24,605 nucleotides of DNA from Mikrocytos mackini. Taxonomy: Eukaryota > Endomyxa > Ascetosporea > Mikrocytida > Mikrocytiidae. Under the pieces are notes generated by a model. That model did not search any database, was not told the origin of the DNA, and saw nothing but the letters and a program-made list of their open reading frames with translations. Position numbers and translations under genes: made by a program. The DNA lies in the NCBI GenBank assembly GCA_030180075.1, contig JASNJN010000033.1:1-24605 (forward strand), read 5' to 3'. Below, piece after piece: positions 1 through 7,896 of the stretch (position 1 is the stretch's first letter; the number at the start of each line of letters is the position of its first letter).

Positions 1-612
1 TCCAGATTCCTGGTATAGTTTTCCTGACTTTCGAAAATTGTGAATTCTATCTATAAATAATGTTGCCAACAGACGGCCTAAAACATTGAAGTTTAATAGA
101 GTAGTTAAATTTACTCTTCTTTAGATACAATCCCCTTCTTCGTACTTTCAAAGTTTTTTATAAGTTATCGCACAATACTGTTAAATGGGAACTTTAGTAT
201 CTATTGATTCAATCAAGATTGCTTCAAGCCGATATTACAACAAATATATATCAATCTTATGCAAATATAGGCAGAATGTCGTTTTTATATCCTTCGTCGT
301 ATTATTTATCTTATATGTTGGTTATATTAAGAAAATGAAAAACAATAAAGAAGTGATGCAGAGAAAGATATAAGTATAAAATCATCATAACTTATATTAA
401 TTCTGATTAAATTCCTGAATATAATTCATAGATAGTTGTGCAATACAGTATTATTTGCCCACAAATGTGTGTCTTCCATACAATTTCAACCATTTGCGTT
501 GATAGTTTGGTTATCATTACTCTTTTGGGGTAGAAAATTAAGCTTGAGCATCCTATTTCTAATACGAAATATAATCCGAATAAAGAAAGTACATATAATC
601 TAAAAAAATGAA
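1..612. other. AT-rich intergenic stretch, no confident gene
   Basis: Nothing here can be assigned. The only ATG-started frame of note is 185-373 (+), 62 codons. It contains one hydrophobic stretch (roughly residues 32-48, rich in V/F/I/L) that could be a single membrane segment, but it has no recognisable family. I treat it as unproven. The stretch begins the repeat-rich left flank. Confidence 0.4.
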
Positions 613-658
613 AAATCAATCGAACATTCGTACGAATGTACCGTTATTCGATTGATTT
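613..658. repeat. Perfect hairpin with inner palindrome
   Basis: The arms 613-624 (AAATCAATCGAA) and 647-658 (TTCGATTGATTT) are exact reverse complements. The loop begins with a separate 14-bp perfect palindrome, CATTCGTACGAATG, at 625-638. The two structures compete or stack as hairpins. It could be a relic of a small palindromic transposon or a cruciform site. No function is shown. Confidence 0.7.
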
Positions 659-803
659 CAGGCCAATCGAATATTGCAAACTCTACCTACTTATCAGATA
701 AGGGAATTAAATTTTTTCCACAGTGTTTGTTATTATCCAATAGAGACATAGAGCACAAATCAGACAAAAATAAACAAAATAAGTCCAAATATCTCGGCAT
801 GAG

Positions 804-839
804 TGCCCATAGCCACAAAAATGCCCACAGCCACAAAAA
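804..839. repeat. 18-bp tandem duplication, with an inverted copy downstream
   Basis: Two adjacent 18-bp units (TGCCCATAGCCACAAAAA and TGCCCACAGCCACAAAAA) differ at one base. The core CACAGCCACAA (826-836) recurs in reverse complement at 1131-1141, about 300 bp away. This suggests the ends of a small non-autonomous DNA element spanning roughly 826-1141. No target-site duplication is convincing, and an unresolved base lies at 845. Confidence 0.5.
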
Positions 840-1145
840 TGTTTNACAATCAAAAATTTTAAATTTTTATTTATTTTCGAAAAAAATAAAAGTAGCTAGA
901 AAGTTAATTTTAGTATTTAGAATAAATTATTTTTTACCAAGATATTGTTATTATCGTTCCATCGATCAAAATTAACATTATTTTGGAATTTCAATAAATT
1001 TGTGTTTTATCATAAACTATCCTGTCTATAATACATTTTTTCTATATATAATATCTCTCGCGTATTTATTTATAATTTAAAAATAATTTTATGGCGATTA
1101 ATATGATTTTTGCGATTTTGAAAAAAAAAATTGTGGCTGTGAAGA

Positions 1146-1496
1146 ATGGTGCCCCCATTCGGGGCTATTTTTGGTAGAAGGATGCGGGATACACTAACAC
1201 TCCGTACACCTCTAACAGAAGGGAGAAGAAAGGGCAGCCAAATGCGAGGTGAACAGAGAACTAGTGAAAAGGAAACAGAAAAGTCTGCAAATTATTTTAA
1301 TAAAAGAAAAACCACAAGAAACAAAAATAGCTCCGAACCAGGAGGTATTTTAAAGACTCATAAGGGAGCTTATGAAGGACCGGTAATTGGAAAGAAGCAA
1401 ACAAAGACATCAGTCCAGATGATGGACGGGAGAAAGTGGCCACTATCAAAAATGAGTCGGGTTAAAAGACACCACAACAAAAAATCATATATTTGA
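1146..1496 (+). other. Basic reading frame, possible mobile-element fragment
   Basis: This is an open frame of 116 codons that is visibly less AT-rich than its surroundings. It is very rich in K, R, S, T and E and has no hydrophobic core. It begins directly after the inverted repeat at 1131-1141. I do not recognise a domain. Its base composition resembles the degraded retroelement at 19.5-20.3 kb more than the island genes. It could be the 5' part of a non-LTR element or a chance frame in a relic. It is unlikely to be a host gene. Confidence 0.25.
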
Positions 1497-1952
1497 TAAA
1501 AGAAAGCATGATATCGATCAGGCTAATTTAGATATATGGTTGTGGTAGGGAAATAATTTGAAAATATGAAAATATGAAAATAATGCCCATAAGAAAATAA
1601 AAGAAGTAATATGAGGCAATAAACTAAAAATATTATTAAACCCCAAATACAAGCTCATCGAGAGGGGATGTAATAATAGGAGGTTTTAACCGCTTTTATT
1701 GGGTCTTAAATAGTTATCAATTTTATTTTTGATAGGATAACTTATGTTTATTGCAGTATATTTGCTACAAGGTTAAATTTTTTAGAATATGAACAGGAAA
1801 TCGTTTAAAATTAGGTGTCAATGTTTTATATAGGGCATTATGTTTGCATGTAAATAAAATAACCACGATTAGTTTAGATAGATTATCAGAATTCCAACTT
1901 GTTGAATATCTATTTATTAATTCTTCACATTACAATAAACTGAATGTTCATC
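1497..1952. other. AT-rich spacer without detectable gene
   Basis: No supported coding sequence or RNA gene is visible. A short ATATGAAA-type tandem (about three units) lies at 1561-1585. Confidence 0.4.
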
Positions 1953-3271
1953 TACAGTGCTCACTCGGTTATGTCACAGTTCCCGTTTTTGACGTGTTTT
2001 TGGCGATTTTTGTGATATAACGCATATAATGTGACTACAAAAATGTGTCTAAATTTGATATGCTATAATAATGTATATTTTCTCTTGAATAATCAATGTT
2101 GATATAAATACAACAAATTCTAGATAATGTTCGCAAAATTGTTAACTGAAACGATCCAGATATCGAATATTTTTACAGCGAACGAGTAACGTTTTTATGA
2201 TATCAGGATTATCTTCATAAAAATGGTTAGCCATAAGATTTTAAATATTGAGTTTACATGCTTTATGGCCGAATGACCGAAATGCAGGAGGTTATCGTAG
2301 AGTGATAATGTTTCATCATTGAATCTGGGTCGTAAGTTCGCTAGTTTCTGGTAAAACCCATTGTTTATTTTATAATTATTAAAGTTATCGTTTGAATTCA
2401 AACTTATTTATGAATTGGCAACCGGGTCATTAACCACTTGGGAAAGATATCTGAGTGGTATCAATCTACTAGGGGTACTACACGAATAGTTCAAGAAAAC
2501 GTTATCGTTACTATATTTTCAGATCAATATTTATGTTCATATAATATTAAAAAAATTATTTTGTCTAGTTATATATCAAATTGATATAAGTATTTTAAAA
2601 TAGCTAAAGATAGTCCAGACAATATATCTGTCTTATTTTAAAGGTAAACAGAATATAGTTATCTATATCTAACTGGTTCGAATAATTCTGGTATTCCGAC
2701 CAAAATATTTCAAACCGATTATGCGATTGAGGTGGTCAATTACCAAGTCTAGTACATGGGTAATAGCCCATTGTACAAATCCCTTTCCAAATGATCAATT
2801 TGGTAGCCTTGAAGACGTTTTCTTGTAATAGAACCTAACATATGTCACTTTTCTTAATTCAATTATATTTCCCACTATTTTCGATAAATTTCGATTCTAT
2901 CTTCAAATCTGAACCAAATGATTGCTATTTTACTCATATATTTACCTTTAACATGTATTTGATATGTTCCTGTCATGTTTCACCTATATTTTGTATCTTA
3001 TCTTCAAAAATTGAGAGGATGTAGAAAGTGTGACATAAAAAGTAACTTTTATAATCACATGCAATTATTCGTTTCTAAACACGATATTAATGCTATACCA
3101 TGCTTTATATGACACTATTGGAATGTTATTTGCTATTTTAAACGTATTTGGTTGCATATTATAAAATATTAAATTTTGAAAAACACTAAAAAAGCTTGTT
3201 TTTAGGGTCAAAAATGTGATATAACACAGTGTGATTAGAAAAATATGTGACATAACCGAGTGAGCACTGTA
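1953..3271. mobile_element. Tc1/mariner-superfamily element with 26-bp perfect inverted ends
   Basis: Positions 1953-1978 (beginning TACAGTGCTCACTCGG) and 3246-3271 are exact reverse complements over 26 bp. Both ends are flanked by TA, which fits the TA target duplication of the Tc1/mariner/pogo superfamily (TA plus a 24-bp terminal repeat). The length without the TAs, 1315 bp, is typical of a full-size mariner-like element. The interior has many stops in all frames, so it is dead in its own coding sequence, but the perfect ends imply recent movement or conservation of the family. The right end lies only 19 bp from the stop codon of the 14-3-3 gene. Confidence 0.8.
2195..2401 (-). pseudogene. 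Possible remnant of Tc1/mariner transposase
   Basis: On the minus strand a 68-codon fragment contains YDNLLHFGHSAIKHVNSIFK, which loosely recalls the second catalytic-aspartate region of mariner-like transposases (DNxPxH...v..wf). Upstream on the same strand, near 2740-2800, another frame gives IIWKGICTMGYYP, recalling the VMVWGxIsxxG region. Spacing between the two is too long and stops intervene, so this is at best a decayed transposase. The assignment leans on its position inside the element with TA-flanked ends. Confidence 0.3.
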
Positions 3272-3290
3272 TAACTTGCCAACAAATTAT

Positions 3291-4073
3291 TTAACCATGT
3301 TTCATTTCAATCTCCCATTGTTCAATATTACTTGTCATGAGTCTCATTATCATAGTCAGATCATTATCTGGTATGTAATCCGCATGTGACTTCATGAATT
3401 CCTTCACATTAGCCATTGTGCTATTTGCAATATCCAGCCCGCCTTCTGTGTCTTTCATCAGCTCGTATTTAAACACCGAGAAGTTCAAGTATACACTCAT
3501 GACGATCGAGTTCGCAGGTTCCAACATGTCTATATGTTTTTTACAAGTTTCGTCACACTCCGTGTAAATATCAAGTGCTTCTTTCAACACCTCCTCGGTA
3601 TTTTCGAGATTTAGCTCACAGATATATCTCTTATAGTCGGCCAACATTCTGAGATAGAATATCTTCGAAAGCAGGAGCTTCTTTTTTTCCGCTTTATCGT
3701 CAGAAGCCTTGGCTAATAGCTCGTCCAAATCCTTCAAAATGACGCCCGTCAAATTAGTTAGTACGATGTCGGCGAGGCATTTGATCTGGGAGACGAGAAG
3801 CTTCTTATACTCTTCTATATCGCTCTCAGCTGCACCCCCGCTGGCAAGCTCTGTAGAAACTTTCCTATAAGCAGTCCTGAGTTCGTTGACGATGCTCTTG
3901 AACGAGTAGGCGAACATGTTCCTCTCCTCGATGGTCAAGTCCGATTTCTTCACCTTTATAATGAGGAGCGAAAAATTTGCGACCTCAGGGAATAATTCAC
4001 ACAACTCACACGTTCTTGCGAGCTTTATTAATTCTTCGATCGGTAAGTGGTCAAAACAGGTAAGGAGCTTCAT
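3291..4073 (-). CDS. Divergent 14-3-3 protein
   Basis: This encodes a 260-residue phosphoserine/phosphothreonine-binding dimeric adaptor of the cytosol. The family pattern is clear along the length: LTIEERNMFAYSFKSIV near residues 46-62 (family LSxEERNLLSVAYKNxV), ADYKRYICEL near 145-154 (family GDYYRYLAE), and LNFSVFKYEL near 196-205. The phosphate-binding residues are kept: K59 and R66 (family K49/R56) and R149-Y150 (family R127-Y128). N197 matches the conserved ligand-backbone asparagine. Helix 1 and the acidic tail are poorly conserved, and the protein ends in a basic KHG rather than an acidic tail. It is divergent from ApgM, with 222 bp between starts; a perfect TTAAAATTTTAA lies directly in front of the ATG. 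A transposon end lies 19 bp past the stop. Confidence 0.92.
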   Translation of the reverse strand: MKLLTCFDHLPIEELIKLARTCELCELFPEVANFSLLIIKVKKSDLTIEERNMFAYSFKSIVNELRTAYRKVSTELASGGAAESDIEEYKKLLVSQIKCLADIVLTNLTGVILKDLDELLAKASDDKAEKKKLLLSKIFYLRMLADYKRYICELNLENTEEVLKEALDIYTECDETCKKHIDMLEPANSIVMSVYLNFSVFKYELMKDTEGGLDIANSTMANVKEFMKSHADYIPDNDLTMIMRLMTSNIEQWEIEMKHG

Positions 4074-4295
4074 TTAAAATTTTAAACTTTGAGACGTAAA
4101 AACTATTATCTTACAAAAACCACTAACAGGGACCTAAGCATACACCTAGGCCCATTATGGCCGCATACTGTCGCGCTTGGTTTAAGTTTTCAAATCAAAC
4201 CCAAAACAATTTGTTCGTTTTCTGATCCACTCTGTCGATGTTTTATACGGCAAACAACCCAACTTCAAGTTTAGCTTTACTTTTCACATTTTTAC
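4074..4295. promoter_or_regulatory. Shared divergent promoter region, 14-3-3 / phosphoglycerate mutase
   Basis: These 222 bp lie between two opposite start codons. On the 14-3-3 side the palindrome TTAAAATTTTAA (4074-4085) touches the ATG. The ApgM side has only a T-rich leader. No other gene is seen here; the open frame at 4089-4274 has no coding character. Confidence 0.5.
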
Positions 4296-5693
4296 ATGAA
4301 AAATCGCCCGATTTTATTTTTTCTGTGCGACGGCCTCTCAGACCGAAATATCAAAGAACTGGCATATGACACGCCCCTTTCGGCTTCTAAACACCCTACT
4401 CTGGATTTTGTTGCAAATACAGGCATTTCCGGATTTCTAGACCCTTTAGCACCCGGTTATACGTGTGGGTCTGATACAGCACACCTATCTCTATTCGGGG
4501 CCGACCCGTTAAAGTATTACAAAGGCCGTGGTATTCTAGAAGCCTTGGGAAGTTATGCACCTCTGGTTGAAAATGACTTGGTTTTCAAGAGCAGTTTTGG
4601 CTATCTCAACACACAGAAGAATATCGTAGTCAAAAGAGGTCTAACACAAAAAACAGATTTTAGTGGGATTGAGAAGCTGATTGATAGTTTGAACAGAACT
4701 TTGACAAACAACAAAATAGAGGTCAGCGTGGAGAACAACAAAGCAACATTGAACCTCAATACCCCAAAATCGTCCAGAAAAATAACCCTTACAAACCAAT
4801 CACATTTTATAGTTGAAGGTGATTTCAATATAGAATCTCTCATACATTATGCAGGTGGATTTCGTTCTATCTTTATTATTAGAGGATTAGGAAAACTTCA
4901 CTCTTCAAAATGTATAGGGCTGGGTTCAAATGACCCTTGTGCTGAGAACAAAAGCTATCTCATTTCAAAAGAGAAACAAAGAAAAATTCGGCGAGTTTTA
5001 CAAAAGGAAACAGACATTCAAATAGATTCGAAATGTATCTGTGAATATATTTCGTTTATCCTACTAGACATTATTAACTCACATATACAAGAAATATATA
5101 GCAAAGAAGATACTGTTTTTAGCGACGTGTCTGGGGAATTTATAAAGCCATGTTATCTAACACGCTCTGCTAGCTTCAGGTTCAAAGTGCCTAAATTTGA
5201 AGACATCCATAATATGAAAGGTGCTATGATTTGCAACACCCCTGTTGTTCTAGGCGTAGGAAGGATGTTAGGGCTGGATTGCTTTAAGAGTGTGGGCAGT
5301 TTTAATGAACTAGTGAAAAATCCTCTAGATAAATATGGCATGATTTTCTATCATTTCAAGAAAACTGACGATTATAGCCATAGCGGGGAATGGGCCAAAA
5401 AATTAGCTGAAATAGAGAAAGTGGATAAAGTTATAAAATCGTTCTTGGAATATATTCTTTCTAGCGACAAAAATAAAGAGTGTAAAGTTGTGTTTACAGG
5501 AGACCATACAACCCCATGTAAAGCCAAACAGCACACACACGATCCTGTTCCTTGCTTCGTGTCAAATATAGATTACCTTAAAATAAAATCAATAGAGACT
5601 CTAAAACCGAAGTTCTCTGAGTTTCTTTACGAAGGGAAAACATTTGGAAGAATTAGGATGATTGATTTGTTAAAAATGTGCAATGAAATGTAA
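4296..5693 (+). CDS. apgM: Archaeal-type 2,3-bisphosphoglycerate-independent phosphoglycerate mutase
   Basis: Converts 3-phosphoglycerate to 2-phosphoglycerate in glycolysis with two bound metal ions and no 2,3-bisphosphoglycerate. It has 465 residues, a little longer than the roughly 400-415 usual for archaeal ApgM. The alkaline-phosphatase-fold motifs are in order: LCDGLSD with D12; GSDTAHLSLFGADP with the phospho-acceptor S59; FKKTDDYSH with D358/H362; TGDHTTPC with D403/H404; and HTHDPVPC with H413. All catalytic positions I can place are present, so it should be active. The extra length lies in K/N-rich inserts around residues 104-175 and 215-250. The start is the first ATG, behind a T-rich leader. 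The gene converges on the next one with 47 bp between stops. Which mutase class relatives use would test whether this gene was transferred. Confidence 0.93.
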   Translation: MKNRPILFFLCDGLSDRNIKELAYDTPLSASKHPTLDFVANTGISGFLDPLAPGYTCGSDTAHLSLFGADPLKYYKGRGILEALGSYAPLVENDLVFKSSFGYLNTQKNIVVKRGLTQKTDFSGIEKLIDSLNRTLTNNKIEVSVENNKATLNLNTPKSSRKITLTNQSHFIVEGDFNIESLIHYAGGFRSIFIIRGLGKLHSSKCIGLGSNDPCAENKSYLISKEKQRKIRRVLQKETDIQIDSKCICEYISFILLDIINSHIQEIYSKEDTVFSDVSGEFIKPCYLTRSASFRFKVPKFEDIHNMKGAMICNTPVVLGVGRMLGLDCFKSVGSFNELVKNPLDKYGMIFYHFKKTDDYSHSGEWAKKLAEIEKVDKVIKSFLEYILSSDKNKECKVVFTGDHTTPCKAKQHTHDPVPCFVSNIDYLKIKSIETLKPKFSEFLYEGKTFGRIRMIDLLKMCNEM

Positions 5694-5740
5694 GAGATTA
5701 ATTAACAAATAAACATATTTTATACAACTTAATTATTCCA

Positions 5741-6697
5741 TCAATACCAATCGAGATTAAAAATCTCAAATAACATAGAGTAAGACAATACATTATCCTT
5801 GTCTATAATCTTCTCTTCGTCGTATAGCTCAATGGTTTTATCTTTCTTTTTCACCATAACCCTGAGTAAATCATCTTCGGTTTTGATGACTAAGTGATCA
5901 TTAAATATTTCCTTTCTCCTATTTATACCTTTCTGATCTTGTTGTAAAACATAGTCCAAATCACTCTTTGAAATCGCGAATCCCTCCCTTATTTGCAAGT
6001 TAGTTATCATTACCGGGTTGAAGAATTCATCAAACAACTGATTTATTTTTGATTGACTTGCCATACCAACAGGTCCGGCTGTAGGCCAACATAGTAACCC
6101 ATTGCCGGATATTTTGTATGAAAATAAGTTACTAGATGTTTCCTGTATCTCGAGTTGCGCATTTATTACTTTATTCCCATCTACAGGGATAACAAGGGAA
6201 TAATTCAACTGGCGATTGTCATTGTAAAGTTCGGGTTTGTTTTGAACATTGCCAGTGATTGATTGTTTTAAATTCTTTAATGTGATAGGCTTGTCTTCTC
6301 GATACATGTTGTAAATAGTGTAATATTGAGTATAGAGTGTCTTCAAATCACTAGAATCTTGTGCTAAGTTTCTGATATTTTCGAGAATAAAAACCATGTT
6401 CTTAAATGACGGCCCGACGTAGTTTATCGAGAAAGGATCATTGTTCGGATCATAATTTTCGAAATTTATCTTTTTTCTGACCTTCGTTCCATCGAATTTT
6501 ATTTGCATAGTTTCCATGTCTCTGATACATGATGGTCCGGGTGGCAAATCACTAATACAACCAACAAGAACTTTTAAAAATTCTCTTTTAAAGGTATTTC
6601 TGTCGACACTCCCTTTCAGAACTCTGTTTGACTTAATACAGCGAAAGGTTACCAATGATGATATGGTGCCGTGTATTAAGACGAAGAAAATTAACAT
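5741..6697 (-). CDS. Unknown predicted secreted protein
   Basis: A 318-residue protein of unrecognised family. The N-terminus (MLIFFVLIHGTISSLVTF) is a plausible signal peptide with cleavage around residues 14-20, and there is no later membrane segment, so secretion or an ER/vacuolar lumen location is inferred. The remainder is hydrophilic and mixed alpha/beta in character; only a few cysteines are present (C20, C47 and C57 among them). It has no catalytic motif I can name. Its start is 58 bp from that of RPN10 in the opposite direction, and its stop is 47 bp from that of apgM. In an intracellular parasite this could be a spore-wall, polar-tube or host-directed protein, but nothing in the sequence shows which. 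Confidence 0.8.
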   Translation of the reverse strand: MLIFFVLIHGTISSLVTFRCIKSNRVLKGSVDRNTFKREFLKVLVGCISDLPPGPSCIRDMETMQIKFDGTKVRKKINFENYDPNNDPFSINYVGPSFKNMVFILENIRNLAQDSSDLKTLYTQYYTIYNMYREDKPITLKNLKQSITGNVQNKPELYNDNRQLNYSLVIPVDGNKVINAQLEIQETSSNLFSYKISGNGLLCWPTAGPVGMASQSKINQLFDEFFNPVMITNLQIREGFAISKSDLDYVLQQDQKGINRRKEIFNDHLVIKTEDDLLRVMVKKKDKTIELYDEEKIIDKDNVLSYSMLFEIFNLDWY

Positions 6698-6755
6698 GGT
6701 GTCTAAGTAAGGAAATTATTTGGATTATATCATTTTCAAATTTTAATTTCCAGTA
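6698..6755. promoter_or_regulatory. 58-bp bidirectional promoter, secreted protein / RPN10
   Basis: This is the entire space between two divergent start codons. It contains CAAATTTTAATTT at 6737-6749, an AAATTT-type block just before the RPN10 ATG. Any signals for the secreted-protein gene must lie here or inside RPN10. Confidence 0.55.
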
Positions 6756-7493
6756 ATGCCAAGTGTTTTATTTGTTCTCGATAATTCCGGGTTTTCAAGA
6801 AGTGCAGATGTGTCTCCCAATAGATTGCAATTTCAGAAGGGTCTAGTTTCAATTTTGGCCAACAAGTTTGTCAATGTGAGCGAGAATTACAAAATAGCAG
6901 CATGTGAGCTTAAATCTGGGCGCCTTATCTCTTCCTTGCCTTTTACAAACAACGAGAGTGTAATATTGGAGGCTGTGAATGCTGTAACTTACGCAGAAAG
7001 ACCTATGGGGAAAATATCTGCTGGCATCTTGCCAACTTATGAAATCATTGACTTCATAAAGTTGACTACGTTAATCTGCACTAAGACAATCACAAACAGT
7101 GACGATAACAAAGTGATATTTTTCGTATGTAGGGATTTGAAGGTTGAAGAACAGGAGGTCAATAGGATTAAAGACCACATACAAGGATCACAGAAAAGCA
7201 TGGATAACATTTTGATTGTCAACTTCGGCAATGCGAGTTTAGTTTCCCAAAATCAGCAATTGCTCGAAAAGTTATTCTTAAACACCAGGGCAAATATAAG
7301 AAGTTTCAATATGTCGAATTGTGAAGAAGATAAGAAATCTAACGAATTAGAAATCGAAAACGAAATTTATAACTTCTTAGAAATACCGTTCAATAGTAAA
7401 GATGTAGGAATGGACGATAGCTTCCCTTTGATAAACGAAGATGATGATCCCGAACTTTATGCAGCAATACAGAAATCATTAGTAGAACAATAA
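6756..7493 (+). CDS. RPN10: 26S proteasome regulatory subunit Rpn10 (ubiquitin receptor)
   Basis: A 245-residue subunit of the 19S regulatory particle that binds polyubiquitin chains. An N-terminal von Willebrand A domain (about residues 3-190) opens with LFVLDNSGFSRS and PNRLQFQKGLV, matching the family's DNSExMRNGD...PxRLxAQ. The MIDAS-like D9-x-S11 is retained. The C-terminus is a single ubiquitin-interacting motif, DDDPELYAAIQKSLVEQ (229-245), with the acidic lead-in and the diagnostic A237 and S241. One UIM and this length resemble yeast Rpn10 (268 residues) rather than the two-UIM animal form. The region joining the domains is shortened. The start is the first ATG behind the CAAATTTTAATTT block. 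Confidence 0.95.
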   Translation: MPSVLFVLDNSGFSRSADVSPNRLQFQKGLVSILANKFVNVSENYKIAACELKSGRLISSLPFTNNESVILEAVNAVTYAERPMGKISAGILPTYEIIDFIKLTTLICTKTITNSDDNKVIFFVCRDLKVEEQEVNRIKDHIQGSQKSMDNILIVNFGNASLVSQNQQLLEKLFLNTRANIRSFNMSNCEEDKKSNELEIENEIYNFLEIPFNSKDVGMDDSFPLINEDDDPELYAAIQKSLVEQ

Positions 7494-7896
7494 CTATTAA
7501 AATGAGTATATTTTACACATTAAATATATTGGGAATTTATAGGAATCCAAACCATTTGTTTGTCTGAGTCATTTAATGGATCTTATTCGGGTTAATTCGT
7601 TCTAATCGGTTTGTTAAATATAAAATCATAAATGAAGACAGTTTTCGAGACAATTAGGAGCTCTACATATTAGTTTAAATGATAGAAAATTAATTGGCGA
7701 TTTAATGCTTTGTGTATCGGAAAATACATGGATAAAGTAATAACTTCCTTATTAGCCACTTTCAAAACAAATGAGCACCACTGGCAAATAATTCATACCA
7801 AATCTCTGGTTAAAATCCCTGATTTTCGGCTCTATAATGATCTAATGCATTGCAACAACTTTTTATTTTCCAAACTTTTAGATTTTAAAATTCCCA
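7494..7896. other. Intergenic, upstream of the SUN-domain gene
   Basis: These 403 bp lie between co-directional genes. TTTTAAAATT (7883-7892) lies just before the SUN gene's ATG, the same kind of signal as for other genes here. The open frame at 7710-7919 overlaps the real start and lacks a good initiator, so I do not call it. Confidence 0.5.

Noticed and set aside
407-619. Minus-strand frame of 70 codons
   Set aside because: Hydrophobic start and no recognisable family; lies in relic-rich DNA and overlaps the hairpin region. Not better than chance in AT-rich sequence.
652-975. Plus-strand frame across the 18-bp tandem repeat
   Set aside because: Low-complexity K/S/H-rich product, includes an unresolved base and non-ATG start; best explained as repeat DNA.
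826-1141. Complete MITE with target duplication
   Set aside because: The inverted CACAGCCACAA copies are real, but flanking sequences do not duplicate convincingly, so only the repeats are reported.
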